Assembly: GCF_002269505.1 (NCBI RefSeq)
Contig: NZ_NQKQ01000016.1
Span: forward strand, 1 to 64,000
From: Pseudomonas fragi
GTDB taxonomy: Bacteria; Pseudomonadota; Gammaproteobacteria; Pseudomonadales; Pseudomonadaceae
DNA: 64,000 nucleotides
Direction of reading: 5' to 3'
Shown in pieces: positions 7,728 to 19,103 of the stretch. The notes beneath the pieces were generated by a model. The model was not told the origin of the DNA. It saw only the letters and a list, made by a program, of their open reading frames with translations, and made no database searches. The position numbers were made by a program, and so were the translations under genes. The number at the start of each line of letters is the position of its first letter. Within the stretch, counting starts at the first letter, position 1.

Positions 7728-9266
7728 CTAAGCGGCTTGAACCTTGCGGTGTTTCAGGTCAAGAGTGGCCATGTATTGACTCAGATGGGCCTGCTCTTCT
7801 GCTGTGGTAAACAGTCCTAGCTTGGTGCGGCGCCAGAGGATGTCCTGTGCATCCAGCGCCCATTCCTGGCTGCACAGGTAATCGACTTCACGGCTGTAAA
7901 GGCCGCTGCCGATGTGCTCGCCCAGATCGCTCAGGCCTTGCGCACCCTTCAGCAAGCTCCAGGAGCGGTTGCCGTAGGTGATTGCCCAGCGTCTGGCAAT
8001 CGCGGCATCCAGCCAGCTGTATTGACTGACAAGGGCCTCGCTCAGGGCTTTTGGCGTGGTCATGTCTTCGCCGCCCGGCAGTGTAGCGCTGGCGGTCCAG
8101 CTTGGTTTGATCTGGGTGAAGTACGGCGTCAGCTGGGCCATGGCCGACTCTGCCAGCTTGCGGTAAGTGGTCAGCTTGCCACCAAACACCGACAGCAGCG
8201 GGGCTTCGCCCGGTGCGCCAGACAATGCCAGGGTGTAGTCGCGGGTCACGGCCGAAGGGTTGTCGGATTCATCATTGCACAGCGGACGCACGCCGGAATA
8301 AGTGCGCAGAATGTCGCTGCGGCTCACTTGCTGCTTGAAGTGGGCATTGACCACATTGAGCAGGTAGTCGGTTTCTTCTTCGGTAATGCTGACCTTGGCC
8401 GGATCGCCGGTGTACTCGCGGTCGGTAGTGCCGATGATGGTGAACTGATCCATATACGGAATGGTAAACACGATCCGCTGGTCTTCGTTTTGCAGGATAA
8501 AGGCATTGGGCGCGTCATACAGTTTCGGCACGATCAAGTGGCTGCCCTGGATCAGGCGGATACCGTAAGGCGAATCCAGCTTCAGGTCGTCCTTGATGAA
8601 TTTGGCAACCCAAGGGCCGGCGGCATTGACCAGGGCTTTGCTGCGAATCGAAAACAGGCTGCCATCAGCGCGTTCCATATTCAATTCCCACAGCCCTTTG
8701 TTACGACGCGCACCGACGCAGCGCGTCTGGGTGTGAACATGGGCGCCTTTTTCACGCGCAGCCATCGCATTGAGCACCACCAGGCGGGCGTCATCGACCC
8801 AGCAGTCGGAGTATTCAAAGCCTTTGGTGATTTCAGCTTTCAGCGGGCTGTTGGCACCGAACTTGAGGCTGGTGGAGCCTGCAAGTTTTTCGCGCTTGCC
8901 CAGGTGGTCGTAGAGAAACAGGCCGGCACGGATCATCCACGCCGGGCGCAGGTGCGGGCGGTGCGGCAATACAAAGCGCATCGGTTTAACGATATGCGGG
9001 GCTTTGGCCAGCAGGACTTCGCGTTCGGCCAGTGCTTCGCGCACCAGGCGGAACTCGTAATGTTCGAGGTAGCGCAGGCCGCCGTGGATCAGCTTGCTGC
9101 TGGCGGAAGAGGTGTGGCTGGCGAGGTCGTCCTTTTCGCAAAGGAACACGGACAGGCCGCGACCGGCAGCGTCTGCCGCAATCCCGACGCCATTGATGCC
9201 GCCGCCAATAACGGCAACGTCGTAAACCTCAGCGAGGGGAGTGGCAGGCAAGGTGGTCAGGGGCAT
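7728..9266 (-). CDS. glpD: Aerobic glycerol-3-phosphate dehydrogenase GlpD
   Basis: 512 residues. The FAD-binding dinucleotide motif is VIGGGINGVGIA (19-30), followed by the family signature LIHGGLRYLEHYEF near residues 59-72. Length is normal. The enzyme is peripheral on the inner membrane; it oxidises glycerol-3-phosphate to dihydroxyacetone phosphate and passes electrons to quinone. Last gene of the glp cluster, 161 bases after glpR, with its own operator-like element between them. Confidence 0.95.
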   Translation of the reverse strand: MPLTTLPATPLAEVYDVAVIGGGINGVGIAADAAGRGLSVFLCEKDDLASHTSSASSKLIHGGLRYLEHYEFRLVREALAEREVLLAKAPHIVKPMRFVLPHRPHLRPAWMIRAGLFLYDHLGKREKLAGSTSLKFGANSPLKAEITKGFEYSDCWVDDARLVVLNAMAAREKGAHVHTQTRCVGARRNKGLWELNMERADGSLFSIRSKALVNAAGPWVAKFIKDDLKLDSPYGIRLIQGSHLIVPKLYDAPNAFILQNEDQRIVFTIPYMDQFTIIGTTDREYTGDPAKVSITEEETDYLLNVVNAHFKQQVSRSDILRTYSGVRPLCNDESDNPSAVTRDYTLALSGAPGEAPLLSVFGGKLTTYRKLAESAMAQLTPYFTQIKPSWTASATLPGGEDMTTPKALSEALVSQYSWLDAAIARRWAITYGNRSWSLLKGAQGLSDLGEHIGSGLYSREVDYLCSQEWALDAQDILWRRTKLGLFTTAEEQAHLSQYMATLDLKHRKVQAA

Positions 9267-9309
9267 GTGTTGGCCTCGCGTTCTTTACGCATATTTGAAT
9301 GTGAACATT

Positions 9310-9329
9310 AATGTTCATTTTCGAAAATA
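9310..9329. promoter_or_regulatory. Candidate GlpR operator at glpD
   Basis: AATGTTCATTTTCGAAAATA matches 18 of 20 positions of the E. coli GlpR consensus WATKTTCGWTAWCGAAMATW, as I recall it. It overlaps the palindrome GAACATTAATGTTC (9303-9316) and lies 44 bases before the glpD start. The core recurs upstream of glpF (12871-12889; 15 of 19 bases the same). A half-site CGAACATT is at 9406. Confidence 0.7.
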
Positions 9330-9358
9330 TTAGCGGATAAAGACGAACACAGCCAGCA

Positions 9359-9387
9359 CCCTTCGATTGAAAAAACTCATCGAAGGG
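9359..9387. terminator. Hairpin after glpR
   Basis: CCCTTCGAT and ATCGAAGGG arms (nine bases) surround an 11-base loop, about 40 bases past the glpR stop. There is no clear T run on the minus strand, so termination is only possible, not shown. Confidence 0.45.
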
Positions 9388-9427
9388 GGTTAAAAGGAAG
9401 AATTTCGAACATTTTGCTACTGAAAGG

Positions 9428-10183
9428 TTACACCACTTCCAGGCGTATCTTGTTCTGGGCCAGCAGTTGTACCAGCTCCGGTACGGGCGGCTGGTCAGTG
9501 ACCAGACAATCGATCAGGGTGATCGGGCCAAGACGGACCATCGCATTACGGCCGAACTTGCTGGAGTCCGCTGCCAGGATAGTTTGTCGGGCATTGGCGA
9601 TAATCGCCTGGGAAACCCGTACTTCCTGGTAGTCAAAGTCCAGCAGGCTGCCGTCTGAATCGATACCGCTGATACCTACCAACGCGAAGTCAAACTTGAA
9701 CTGGTTGATAAAGTCGACGCTGGCCTGGCCCACGATACCGCCATCGCGGCGTACATTGCCGCCGGCGATCAGTACTTCGAAATCATCTTTTGCGCTAAGG
9801 ATTGACGCAACATGCAGGTTGTTGGTGATGATTTTGAGGTGGTGATGGTTGAGCAGCGCCCGGGCAATCGACTCGGTGGTGGTGCCGATATTGATGAAGA
9901 TCGAGGCGTGGTCAGGAATCTGGGCGGCGATGGCTTCGCCGATGCGGCGTTTTTCATCGCGCATCTGGTCGGCGCGCATGGCGTAAGCAGTGTTTTCAAC
10001 GCTGGAGTCATAGGCGGCTCCACCGTGGTAACGGCGTAACAGATCGGCTTCTGCCAGTTGGTTGATGTCACGGCGAATGGTCTGCGGTGTGACGACGAAC
10101 AACTGAGCCATTTCCTCGATGCTGACATAACCGCGTTCGCGGACGAGTTCGAGGATCTGCTGTTGGCGTGGAGGCAGATTCAT
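9428..10183 (-). CDS. glpR: Glycerol-3-phosphate regulon repressor GlpR
   Basis: 251 residues of the DeoR family. An N-terminal helix-turn-helix (about 5-57, [30 protein letters not shown]) is followed by a sugar-phosphate-sensing domain with GTTTESIA (about 99-106). Glycerol-3-phosphate would release it from operators. ATG at 10183 is chosen for the AGGAAA seven bases upstream; a 12-residue upstream extension lacks support. It lies between glpK and glpD on the same strand. Confidence 0.92.
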   Translation of the reverse strand: MNLPPRQQQILELVRERGYVSIEEMAQLFVVTPQTIRRDINQLAEADLLRRYHGGAAYDSSVENTAYAMRADQMRDEKRRIGEAIAAQIPDHASIFINIGTTTESIARALLNHHHLKIITNNLHVASILSAKDDFEVLIAGGNVRRDGGIVGQASVDFINQFKFDFALVGISGIDSDGSLLDFDYQEVRVSQAIIANARQTILAADSSKFGRNAMVRLGPITLIDCLVTDQPPVPELVQLLAQNKIRLEVV

Positions 10184-10263
10184 GGAGTTTCCTTTGGGCG
10201 GCGACGCAAATTCATCCATGATGCCGCAGGAAAGCGCAGCCTGCTACTCGCAGGTGCCGTAAG

Positions 10264-10294
10264 CAACTGCGCGCGCCAGAGGCGCGCGCAGTTG
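10264..10294. terminator. Hairpin between glpK and glpR
   Basis: Perfect 14-base arms CAACTGCGCGCGCC / GGCGCGCGCAGTTG with a three-base loop lie just after glpK. The T run on the minus strand is short (GCTTAC), so it may partly attenuate read-through into glpR rather than stop it. Confidence 0.6.
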
Positions 10295-10308
10295 TTATTG
10301 TCACGTGC

Positions 10309-12755
<2,447 letters not shown>

Positions 12756-13124
12756 GTAAAACCTCGTTATTGTTGTTTTTTGACGTCGTCAATCAGGGTG
12801 GCAGTGCGTCTTGGCCAGGACCGGGAGTTGCGCTTTAGCGTTTTATGCGGTCAGGCAAAGTCGTATGAGTATATTCAGATTCGAAAAAATATAGACAAGA
12901 AACACTGCTGTCAAAGGTCGAAAGTGAACGGGTATTCACATTCTGACTATAGAAGCGTGGTTTGGTATTGGTTTTTCTGTAAGAAAACACTACAAATTGG
13001 TAGGTGTGCTTGTAACGATTCAGCTAAAAACACCGCGCAAAGCCCCGTAGCTGCGCCTTTTAGCCGGTTAATAGCCTAAAATCGGGCATCGGTTTACCTA
13101 CACTCATTCAGGACTGGAGCTGAC
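12756..13124. other. glpF/ybaK divergent intergenic region
   Basis: 369 bases with no credible gene. On the minus strand it carries the glpF leader. It holds TTGACGTCGTCAA (12780-12792), an inverted repeat in the leader, GTGAA-N6-TTCAC at 12924-12939, and the GlpR-like element at 12871. It is clearly more AT-rich than the flanking genes. The ybaK promoter must lie near its right end. Confidence 0.6.
12871..12889. promoter_or_regulatory. Candidate GlpR operator at glpF
   Basis: ATATTCAGATTCGAAAAAA shares 15 of 19 bases with the glpD element ATGTTCATTTTCGAAAATA, including the TTCGAAAA core. It lies about 115 bases before glpF. The agreement between two unlinked glp promoters in one window is the evidence. 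Confidence 0.6.
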
Positions 13125-13595
13125 ATGACGCCTGCACTTGATCTGCTGAAAAAAGTTCGCGCCGAACATCGGGTACATAGCTATGAACATGACCCCAAGG
13201 CGGCTTCGTATGGCCTTGAGGCTGCAGAGAAGCTCGGGCTGGAGCCTGCACAAGTGTTCAAGACGTTATTGGCCAGCAGTGAAAAGGGCGAGTTGCTGGT
13301 GGCTGTTGTACCGGTCGTCGGAAGTCTTGATTTGAAAGCGCTGGCCCACGCTGCCGGGGTCAAGAAAGTCGAAATGGCTGACCCTGCAGCTGCTCAGCGA
13401 TCAACCGGGTATCTGCTGGGCGGGATCAGCCCGCTAGGGCAAAAGAAGCGCCTGCGTACTTTTATTGATAAAAGTGCCGAGGGTTTTTCGACTATTTATG
13501 TCAGCGCCGGACGACGCGGGCTGGAGGTGGAACTGGCGCCTGCGGTGCTGGCAGAGCATACGCAGGCGAAGTTCGCAGAGGTAGGCAGAGCGTAA
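13125..13595 (+). CDS. ybaK: YbaK/EbsC family aminoacyl-tRNA deacylase
   Basis: 156 residues of the YbaK/ProX fold with the catalytic Lys46 in VFKTLLA and the glycine-rich GGISPLGQKK loop (about 102-111). It hydrolyses Cys-tRNA(Pro) made by mistake by prolyl-tRNA synthetase. A GGAG is placed five bases before the ATG. It stands alone, divergent from glpF and convergent with the ABC ATPase. Confidence 0.9.
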   Translation: MTPALDLLKKVRAEHRVHSYEHDPKAASYGLEAAEKLGLEPAQVFKTLLASSEKGELLVAVVPVVGSLDLKALAHAAGVKKVEMADPAAAQRSTGYLLGGISPLGQKKRLRTFIDKSAEGFSTIYVSAGRRGLEVELAPAVLAEHTQAKFAEVGRA

Positions 13596-13610
13596 ACGCT
13601 GCCACAGGTT

Positions 13611-14720
13611 TTAGTGCGCTGCGCTGAAACGCCTTACACCTGTTTCGGATTGGGGAATTTGTGCCGCGATACTGCCGCTGGTTTGAAACATCACCAGATG
13701 CTCGGCGGCAACGCGAATGCCCACTTGTGCGCCAGGCAAGTGGTCGGCATGGCTCGGGAAAATCGACTCCAACTGGCTGCCTGTAGGCAGTTGCAGGCGG
13801 TAAAGGGTCGATGCGCCGAGGAATGTCTTGCCGATGATCCGCGCCTTCAAATCGCTGTCCGGTGCGTAGACGATGTCGTCGGGGCGTAGCAATACATCCA
13901 CTGCCCCGCCCGTTGGCCAGGTGTAGGCACGGTTGCCACGCAAGACACCCAGTTCAGTTTGTACCGACTCGGGTGTGAGCAACTGACCGCGGATGAAGTA
14001 GCCCTGACCGATAAAGCTCGCGACAAAGGGCGTCTGAGGCTCATGGTAGAGGTTGTAGGGCGTATCCCACTGCTCAAGGCGACCTTCCTTGAAAACGCCG
14101 ACATGGTCGCTGACAGCAAAGGCTTCTTCCTGATCGTGCGTCACCAGAATGGCACTGGTGCCACGGGCTTTCAGAATGTCGCGCACTTCGTGGCTGAGCT
14201 TGCGGCGCAGTTCGCCATCCAGGTTGGAGAACGGCTCATCCAGCAACAGCAGTTGCGGCTCGGGCGCCAGGGCGCGGGCGAGGGCGACGCGTTGTTGCTG
14301 ACCACCGGATAACTCGTGCGGGAAGCGCTTGCCGAGGTTTTTCAGATTGACCAGCTCAAGCAGCTCTTCGGTCACCCGTTCTTTGTTCGGGTGCTTGCGA
14401 ATGCCGAAGGCAATGTTGTCAGCCACGCTCAGGTGCGGGAACAGAGCGTAGTCCTGAAACACCATACCAATACGACGTTTTTCTGGTGCCAAGGTGAAGC
14501 CGGCGCTGGAGATCACCTCGCCTGCCAGGCTGATTTCGCCCTGGTGTACGGGTTCAAAACCGGCAATAGCGCGCAATGTCGTGGTTTTGCCACAGCCCGA
14601 CGAGCCCAGCAGACAGCCGATATCGCCGGCATTGAGATGCAGGTTGAGGTTCTGCACCACGCTCTGGCCCTGATAACCACAGGCCAGATCACGAAGGTTT
14701 AGCAGTAGCGGCTGACTCAT
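13611..14720 (-). CDS. Orphan ABC transporter ATPase, FbpC/PotA-like
   Basis: 369 residues. An ABC domain with Walker [10 protein letters not shown] (39-47), signature [15 protein letters not shown] (about 133-147) and Walker [13 protein letters not shown] is followed by a C-terminal TOBE-like beta domain (about 240-360). This domain order is that of ATPases for ferric iron, sulfate, spermidine or maltose importers. No permease or binding protein is nearby, so substrate is open. It overlaps argF by ATGA and would be co-transcribed with it. The same pairing occurs in P. putida, as I recall. Confidence 0.8.
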   Translation of the reverse strand: MSQPLLLNLRDLACGYQGQSVVQNLNLHLNAGDIGCLLGSSGCGKTTTLRAIAGFEPVHQGEISLAGEVISSAGFTLAPEKRRIGMVFQDYALFPHLSVADNIAFGIRKHPNKERVTEELLELVNLKNLGKRFPHELSGGQQQRVALARALAPEPQLLLLDEPFSNLDGELRRKLSHEVRDILKARGTSAILVTHDQEEAFAVSDHVGVFKEGRLEQWDTPYNLYHEPQTPFVASFIGQGYFIRGQLLTPESVQTELGVLRGNRAYTWPTGGAVDVLLRPDDIVYAPDSDLKARIIGKTFLGASTLYRLQLPTGSQLESIFPSHADHLPGAQVGIRVAAEHLVMFQTSGSIAAQIPQSETGVRRFSAAH

Positions 14721-15637
14721 GCGGGTTGGTACGCCGGTTGGACAAGGAATTCGAGCAGCGCTTTTTGCGCATGCAGGCGGTTTTCAGCTTGATCCCAAGC
14801 CACGGAGCGAGGGTCGTCCAGCAGATCGATGCTGATCTCTTCGCCGCGGTGAGCCGGCAGGCAATGCATGAACAGCACGTCATCGGCTGCCAGGTCGAGC
14901 AGGGCACGGTTGACTTGATACGGGGTAAACAGTTCGAGGCGCTTGGCGGTCTCTTCTTCCTGGCCCATTGATGTCCACACGTCGGTGCTGACCAGATGGG
15001 CGCCAATCACGGCATCACGCGGATCGCGCACGATGGTCACGCGATCACCTGCCAGGGCCACGAATTCGGGGTTGGGCTCATAGCCTTCGGGGCAGGCAAC
15101 ACGCAGGTTGAAGTCAAACTGGATGGCCGCTTCTATATAGCTGTTGCACATGTTGTTGCCGTCGCCGATCCAGGCAACGGTTTTGCCTTTGATCGATCCG
15201 CGGTGCTCAAGGAAGGTTTGCATGTCGGCCAGCAACTGGCATGGGTGCAGATCGTCCGACAGGCCATTGATAACCGGTACGCGGGAATTGGCCGCAAACT
15301 CGGTCAGGGTGCTGTGGGCGAAGGTACGGATCATGACGGCGTCGAGCATGCGCGACATGACGATGGCGCAATCGCCTATCGGCTCGCCACGACCCAGTTG
15401 AGTATCCCGAGGTGACAGAAAAATGGCCTGGCCACCCAGCTGGATCATTCCTGCTTCAAATGACAGGCGTGTGCGGGTCGATGACTTTTCGAAAATCATG
15501 CCCAGTACGCGACCTTTCAAGGGTTCGAACAAAACGCTGCGCTGGCGCAGGTCCTTTAGCTCGATGCCGCGACGAATCACGCTGACTAGCTCTTCGGGAG
15601 TGCAATCCATCAGGGAGAGAAAGTGCCTTGCGCTCAT
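14717..15637 (-). CDS. argF: Anabolic ornithine carbamoyltransferase ArgF
   Basis: 306 residues from MSARHF. The carbamoyl phosphate motif STRTR is at 53-57, HPCQ at 131-134 and the ornithine-binding HCLP at 258-261. It makes citrulline from ornithine and carbamoyl phosphate in arginine synthesis. Two consecutive ATG codons occur; the second is chosen because known Pseudomonas ArgF proteins begin MSARHF. Tandem ArgR half-sites lie upstream (15744). Confidence 0.95.
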   Translation of the reverse strand: MSARHFLSLMDCTPEELVSVIRRGIELKDLRQRSVLFEPLKGRVLGMIFEKSSTRTRLSFEAGMIQLGGQAIFLSPRDTQLGRGEPIGDCAIVMSRMLDAVMIRTFAHSTLTEFAANSRVPVINGLSDDLHPCQLLADMQTFLEHRGSIKGKTVAWIGDGNNMCNSYIEAAIQFDFNLRVACPEGYEPNPEFVALAGDRVTIVRDPRDAVIGAHLVSTDVWTSMGQEEETAKRLELFTPYQVNRALLDLAADDVLFMHCLPAHRGEEISIDLLDDPRSVAWDQAENRLHAQKALLEFLVQPAYQPA

Positions 15638-15743
15638 CATTAACTACCTTTTATTGCAACGATCGCAGATGCTCAAAGCCGGGGTTTTCGGAAAAACGGG
15701 CGAGACCTGCGGCGAAAGCCGCACGGGGCGACGAAATAGGGGA

Positions 15744-15785
15744 AGGCGCGATCTTATAAGGAAATGTCGCGTCTTGCCAATAAGG
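15744..15785 (+). promoter_or_regulatory. Tandem ArgR half-sites upstream of argF
   Basis: TGTCGC-N8-AA at 15765-15780 is an exact match to the Pseudomonas ArgR half-site (recalled consensus TGTCGC-N8-AA-N5). Exactly 21 bases earlier, AGGCGC-N8-AA (15744) matches four of six hexamer bases plus AA. The site lies about 110-145 bases from the argF start. ArgR with arginine would repress argF. Confidence 0.65.
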
Positions 15786-15918
15786 GTCATGTGTATCGAG
15801 GTGTGAGCGGGTTTGGCGCTGCATGAGTCGCATCAGGCGGTTAGCCTCACCTCAGCTGCTCATTTGTACACTGCCGTGGCGCTGCTTGGCAATTGCGAGG
15901 GGGCGGGGTTGTCGTATT

Positions 15919-16022
15919 TGTAGTCGCTGCCGAGGAACGCTGGCTACGATGATGTTGGCAGCATTCCAATCATAAGGCGGGGTTTAGCGGCTCGCAGCCT
16001 TCGTTCCCCGGCAGCGACTACA
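15919..16022. repeat. REP-like inverted repeat, GTAGTCGCTGCCGA family, copy 2
   Basis: Arms of 21 bases (15919-15939 and 16002-16022) with one mismatch enclose 62 bases that include CTCGCAGCCTTCG, also found in copy 1. Located between argF and grxD. Confidence 0.8.
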
Positions 16023-16146
16023 GACTCTGTGAAAGGGGCGGGGGCAGACTATTGTCTGTCGGGGAGACCGAGCGTCGCGCTCGGCTTTCCGTTACAATGC
16101 GCCACCGTGCCGACATCTGCGTCGGAAAGTTCAGCCGAGGTGCTCC

Positions 16147-16488
16147 ATGGATATCATCGAAACTATTAAAGACCAGATTGCCAACAACACCATTCTGCTC
16201 TACATGAAAGGCTCCCCGAATGCCCCGCAGTGCGGCTTTTCGGCTAAAGCTGCTCAGGCAGTCATGGGCTGTGGCGAGAAGTTCGCTTACGTGGACATCC
16301 TCCAGAATCCTGAAATTCGTGCCAATTTGCCAAAGTACGCCAATTGGCCAACTTTCCCGCAACTGTGGGTTGGCGGCGAGCTGGTAGGCGGTAGCGACAT
16401 CATGGCTGAAATGGCCGCTGATGGTTCTTTGCAGGCTTTGATCAAAGAAGCTGTCGAGAAAGCCGCTGCAAACAAGACTGAAGCTTAA
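16147..16488 (+). CDS. grxD: Monothiol glutaredoxin, Grx4 type
   Basis: 113 residues with the CGFS active site at 29-32, the family hallmark, and the GSH-binding WPTFPQLWVGGELVGG (about 74-89). CGFS glutaredoxins carry a [2Fe-2S] cluster between two monomers and glutathione and pass clusters to acceptors rather than reduce disulfides. It is convergent with bfr; together with bfd they make an iron-handling neighbourhood. Confidence 0.95.
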   Translation: MDIIETIKDQIANNTILLYMKGSPNAPQCGFSAKAAQAVMGCGEKFAYVDILQNPEIRANLPKYANWPTFPQLWVGGELVGGSDIMAEMAADGSLQALIKEAVEKAAANKTEA

Positions 16489-16526
16489 TATCAGTCGCGT
16501 CGTTACAGTTGTTATGTAACACGCAT

Positions 16527-16567
16527 AAAAAAGCCCCGCCGCTGTGATAAACAGGGCGGGGCTTTTT
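16527..16567. terminator. Bidirectional terminator grxD/bfr
   Basis: AAGCCCCGCC and GGGCGGGGCTT arms flanked by an A run on the left and T run on the right. It serves the convergent grxD and bfr. Confidence 0.9.
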
Positions 16568-16579
16568 AATGGGTATTAG

Positions 16580-17050
16580 TTACTCACCCATTTGCGATTG
16601 CAGGTAATTCTCAATACCCACTTTGTCGATCAGGCCCAACTGAGTTTCCAGCCAGTCGATATGTTCTTCTTCCGATTCAAGAATATCTTCGAGCATTTCG
16701 CGGCTGCCAAAGTCGCCAACAACTTCACAATGGGCAATGGCGGCCTTGAGGTCGGCGTGGCCGGTCTTCTCGATGCGCAGATCGCACTCGAGCATTTCTT
16801 TGGTGTGCTCGCCGATATGCAGCTTGCCCAGATCCTGCACGTTTGGCAGGCCTTCCAGGAACAGGATGCGCTTGATCAGCTTGTCCGCGTGTTTCATCTC
16901 GTCGATGGACTCGTGGTACTCATGCGCGCCCAACTTCTCCAGCCCCCAATCCTGATACATGCGTGCATGCAGGAAGTATTGGTTGATTGCCACCAGTTCG
17001 TTGCCGAGAATTTTGTTGAGGTGCTGAATAACTGAAATGTCGCCTTTCAT
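16580..17050 (-). CDS. bfr: Bacterioferritin
   Basis: 156 residues forming a four-helix ferritin. All ferroxidase ligands are present: Glu18, Glu51, His54, Glu94, Glu127 and His130. Met52, which binds the inter-subunit heme, marks it as the heme-binding (beta/BfrB-like) type. It oxidises and stores iron as a 24-mer. The gene is followed by a shared terminator; bfd lies about 200 bases upstream on the same strand and supplies its reducing partner. Confidence 0.95.
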   Translation of the reverse strand: MKGDISVIQHLNKILGNELVAINQYFLHARMYQDWGLEKLGAHEYHESIDEMKHADKLIKRILFLEGLPNVQDLGKLHIGEHTKEMLECDLRIEKTGHADLKAAIAHCEVVGDFGSREMLEDILESEEEHIDWLETQLGLIDKVGIENYLQSQMGE

Positions 17051-17210
17051 GGCTGGGGCCTGCCTTAATTAACTGTATATAGGGCAGAGTTTGATCCGCA
17101 CCTTGCAGACTGTCAAACCTAAGTATTTGAATAATAAATGAAAATTAATCGGAATAAGAATGTTTGTGTTCCGCGTCTTGGGGCTAAGCACTTGAATTTT
17201 GGGCATAAAA

Positions 17211-17231
17211 AACCGGACGCTATGTCCGGTT
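17211..17231 (-). terminator. Terminator of bfd
   Basis: AACCGGAC / GTCCGGTT arms followed on the minus strand by a T run, 17 bases after the bfd stop. Confidence 0.85.
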
Positions 17232-17247
17232 CTTTGGAATTCGTTAA

Positions 17248-17466
17248 TCAGGCGACTGAAAATTCTGCCGGGAAACTCATAACAGCCTGGCTGGCTTGCA
17301 GCGAGGAGAGGGTTTCGCGAACTACTTGCTTGGCCAGGCAGGCACATTTGCCACATTGGCTTGCGACACCTGTAGCTTCGCGTACTTCGCGGTAGCTGCA
17401 GCAACCGTCGTAGATTGCGTCGCGAATTTTTCCATCAGTGACGCCAGTGCAAAGGCAAACGTACAT
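17248..17466 (-). CDS. bfd: Bacterioferritin-associated ferredoxin
   Basis: 72 residues from MYVCLCTG, with the Bfd [2Fe-2S] ligands Cys4, Cys6, Cys38 and Cys41. It binds bacterioferritin near the heme and reduces it so stored iron is released. ATG at 17466 is used; the longer frame starts with TTG and adds ten residues not found in the family. The ribosome site is weak. A Fur-like box lies about 52 bases upstream, fitting induction by iron starvation. Confidence 0.93.
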   Translation of the reverse strand: MYVCLCTGVTDGKIRDAIYDGCCSYREVREATGVASQCGKCACLAKQVVRETLSSLQASQAVMSFPAEFSVA

Positions 17467-17517
17467 AAATAAGAACCATCGCTGGTTGGGATTCAATGAC
17501 TGGGATCTTAATGTTAA

Positions 17518-17532
17518 CGAGAATGATTGTCA
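17518..17532. promoter_or_regulatory. Fur-like box upstream of bfd
   Basis: CGAGAATGATTGTCA matches 12 of the 14 fixed positions of the 7-1-7 Fur motif TGATAAT-N-ATTATCA. Its position, 52-66 bases before the bfd start, suits repression of bfd by Fur-Fe. Confidence 0.75.
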
Positions 17533-17749
17533 AAGTACCTTGAGTCTCAATTGAGGTTCTGCGCCGCCGTGCTGACGAACGGTCTTGCCGGCGCCGGGTT
17601 GCCCGGTACAAAAAGGGTTAAGGTCGCTCCCGACGAGCGGTGTATGATGTCCGGTCATTTTCACGCAAGAGCTGGCCACAAGGTAGTTGCCATCCAATGG
17701 CGGACCTGGCCGGGTCCTGTTCTTCACGCAGCACACCAGGAGATATCCA

Positions 17750-18352
17750 ATGAGCGTACTCGTAGGCAAACAAGCCCCTGACTTCACCGTCGCCGCCGTA
17801 CTTGGCAATGGCGAAATCGCTGACAGCTTCACGCTGTCCACCGCCATCAAAGGCAAATATGGCCTGGTGTTCTTCTACCCGCTGGACTTCACGTTCGTTT
17901 GCCCGTCCGAGCTGATCGCTCTGGATCACCGCATTCCTGACTTCCAGGCGCGTAACGTTGAAGTGGTTGCCGTGTCGATCGACTCCCATTTCACCCACAA
18001 CGCATGGCGCAACACTCCGGTGAACAATGGCGGTATCGGCCAGGTGAAATACACCATGGCTGCCGACATCAACCACGCCATCTGCAAGGCCTATGACGTT
18101 GAAACCGAAGGCGGTGTTGCACTGCGCGGCGCGTTTCTGATCGACGACAAAGGCGTTGTACGCTCGCAGATCGTCAACGACCTGCCACTGGGTCGTAACA
18201 TGGACGAGCTGCTGCGTCTGGTTGATGCTCTGCAATTCCACGAAGAGCACGGCGAAGTTTGCCCGGCCAACTGGAAAAAAGGCGACAAGGGCATGACTGC
18301 GTCGACTGCAGGCGTTGCTGCTTACCTGACCGAGAATGCTGACCAGCTGTAA
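17750..18352 (+). CDS. 2-Cys peroxiredoxin (AhpC/TSA family)
   Basis: 200 residues. The peroxidatic Cys51 is in FVCPSE and the resolving Cys171 in EVCPANW, the typical 2-Cys arrangement. It reduces hydrogen peroxide and organic peroxides using thiol donors. AGGAGAT six bases before ATG 17750 decides the start. It sits beside the iron storage genes, a sensible pairing since free iron makes peroxide toxic. Confidence 0.93.
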   Translation: MSVLVGKQAPDFTVAAVLGNGEIADSFTLSTAIKGKYGLVFFYPLDFTFVCPSELIALDHRIPDFQARNVEVVAVSIDSHFTHNAWRNTPVNNGGIGQVKYTMAADINHAICKAYDVETEGGVALRGAFLIDDKGVVRSQIVNDLPLGRNMDELLRLVDALQFHEEHGEVCPANWKKGDKGMTASTAGVAAYLTENADQL

Positions 18353-18368
18353 GGGTCGCTTCTGGCAT

Positions 18369-18398
18369 AAAAAAACCGGACCCAGTGTCCGGTTTTTT
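18369..18398. terminator. Bidirectional terminator, peroxiredoxin / rnt
   Basis: AACCGGAC-CCAGT-GTCCGGTT with six or more A on the left and seven T on the right, between convergent genes. Confidence 0.92.
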
Positions 18399-18428
18399 TA
18401 TGCTGCGCTGTAGGCCTTTACGACAGAA

Positions 18429-19103
18429 TCAGTCGTTGAAGTCTTTCCAGCCGCCCATTTGTTTCCAGCTGTTGACGATGCCACAGAACAACTCTGCAGT
18501 TTTCTCGGTGTCGTAACGTGCCGAATGTGCTTCGCGACCATCAAAGTCGATGTCAGCGGCCTGACAGGCTTTTGCCAGGACGGTCTGGCCGTAGGCCAGG
18601 CCAGCAAGGGTAGCAGTATCGAAGCTGGAAAACGGGTGGAACGGGTTGCGCTTCATGTCCAGGCGCGCGACAGCGGCATTCAGGAAGCCCAGGTCGAAGC
18701 TGCTGTTATGCCCCACCAGGATGGCGCGTTTGCAGCCATTGGCTTTCAGGGCCTTACGTACACCGCGGAAGATATCGGTCAGGGCTGTCTCTTCGCTGAC
18801 GGCCATGCGCAGCGGGTGATCGAGCTTGATACCGGTAAATTCCAGCGCAGCAGCTTCGATATTGGCGCCTTCAAACGGCTCTACACGGTGGAAGTAGGTG
18901 TGTTCGGGGAACACGAAACCTCTTTCGTCCATGCCGATCGTGACGGCAGCAATTTCCAGCAAAGCATCGGTAGCGCTGTTGAAACCGCCGGTTTCAACGT
19001 CGATTACGACCGGCAGATAACCGCGAAAGCGCTCTGCCATCGGGTGGCGTGATCCGCCACCATGGCCGCCTTCGTGTTCGTCATCATAATGGTCGTCACT
19101 CAC
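18429..19103 (-). CDS. rnt: Ribonuclease T
   Basis: 224 residues of the DEDD 3'-5' exonuclease family: Exo I VIDVETGG (Asp35, Glu37) and Exo [14 protein letters not shown]. It trims the 3' ends of tRNA and stable RNAs. The N-terminus is acidic and His/Gly-rich ([16 protein letters not shown]). The start is GTG, overlapping the pyrC stop as GTGA, so the two are coupled. Confidence 0.94.
   Translation of the reverse strand: MSDDHYDDEHEGGHGGGSRHPMAERFRGYLPVVIDVETGGFNSATDALLEIAAVTIGMDERGFVFPEHTYFHRVEPFEGANIEAAALEFTGIKLDHPLRMAVSEETALTDIFRGVRKALKANGCKRAILVGHNSSFDLGFLNAAVARLDMKRNPFHPFSSFDTATLAGLAYGQTVLAKACQAADIDFDGREAHSARYDTEKTAELFCGIVNSWKQMGGWKDFND

Larger units (their letters stand above)
15638..16146. 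other. argF/grxD divergent intergenic region
   Basis: 509 bases between divergent argF and grxD. It contains the argF leader, the ArgR half-sites at 15744-15785 and a REP-like inverted repeat at 15919-16022. A 60-codon open frame on the minus strand (15651-15833) has no family resemblance and overlaps the operator, so it is not called. No other gene is seen. Confidence 0.6.

Noticed and set aside
7914..9311. 465-codon plus-strand frame over glpD
   Set aside because: Antisense to glpD with no domain; would cross the glpD promoter and operator.
15651..15833. 60-codon minus-strand frame upstream of argF
   Set aside because: Overlaps the ArgR half-sites, no family match.
17069..17404. 111-codon minus-strand frame between bfr and bfd
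   Set aside because: Overlaps bfd in another frame and contains its terminator.
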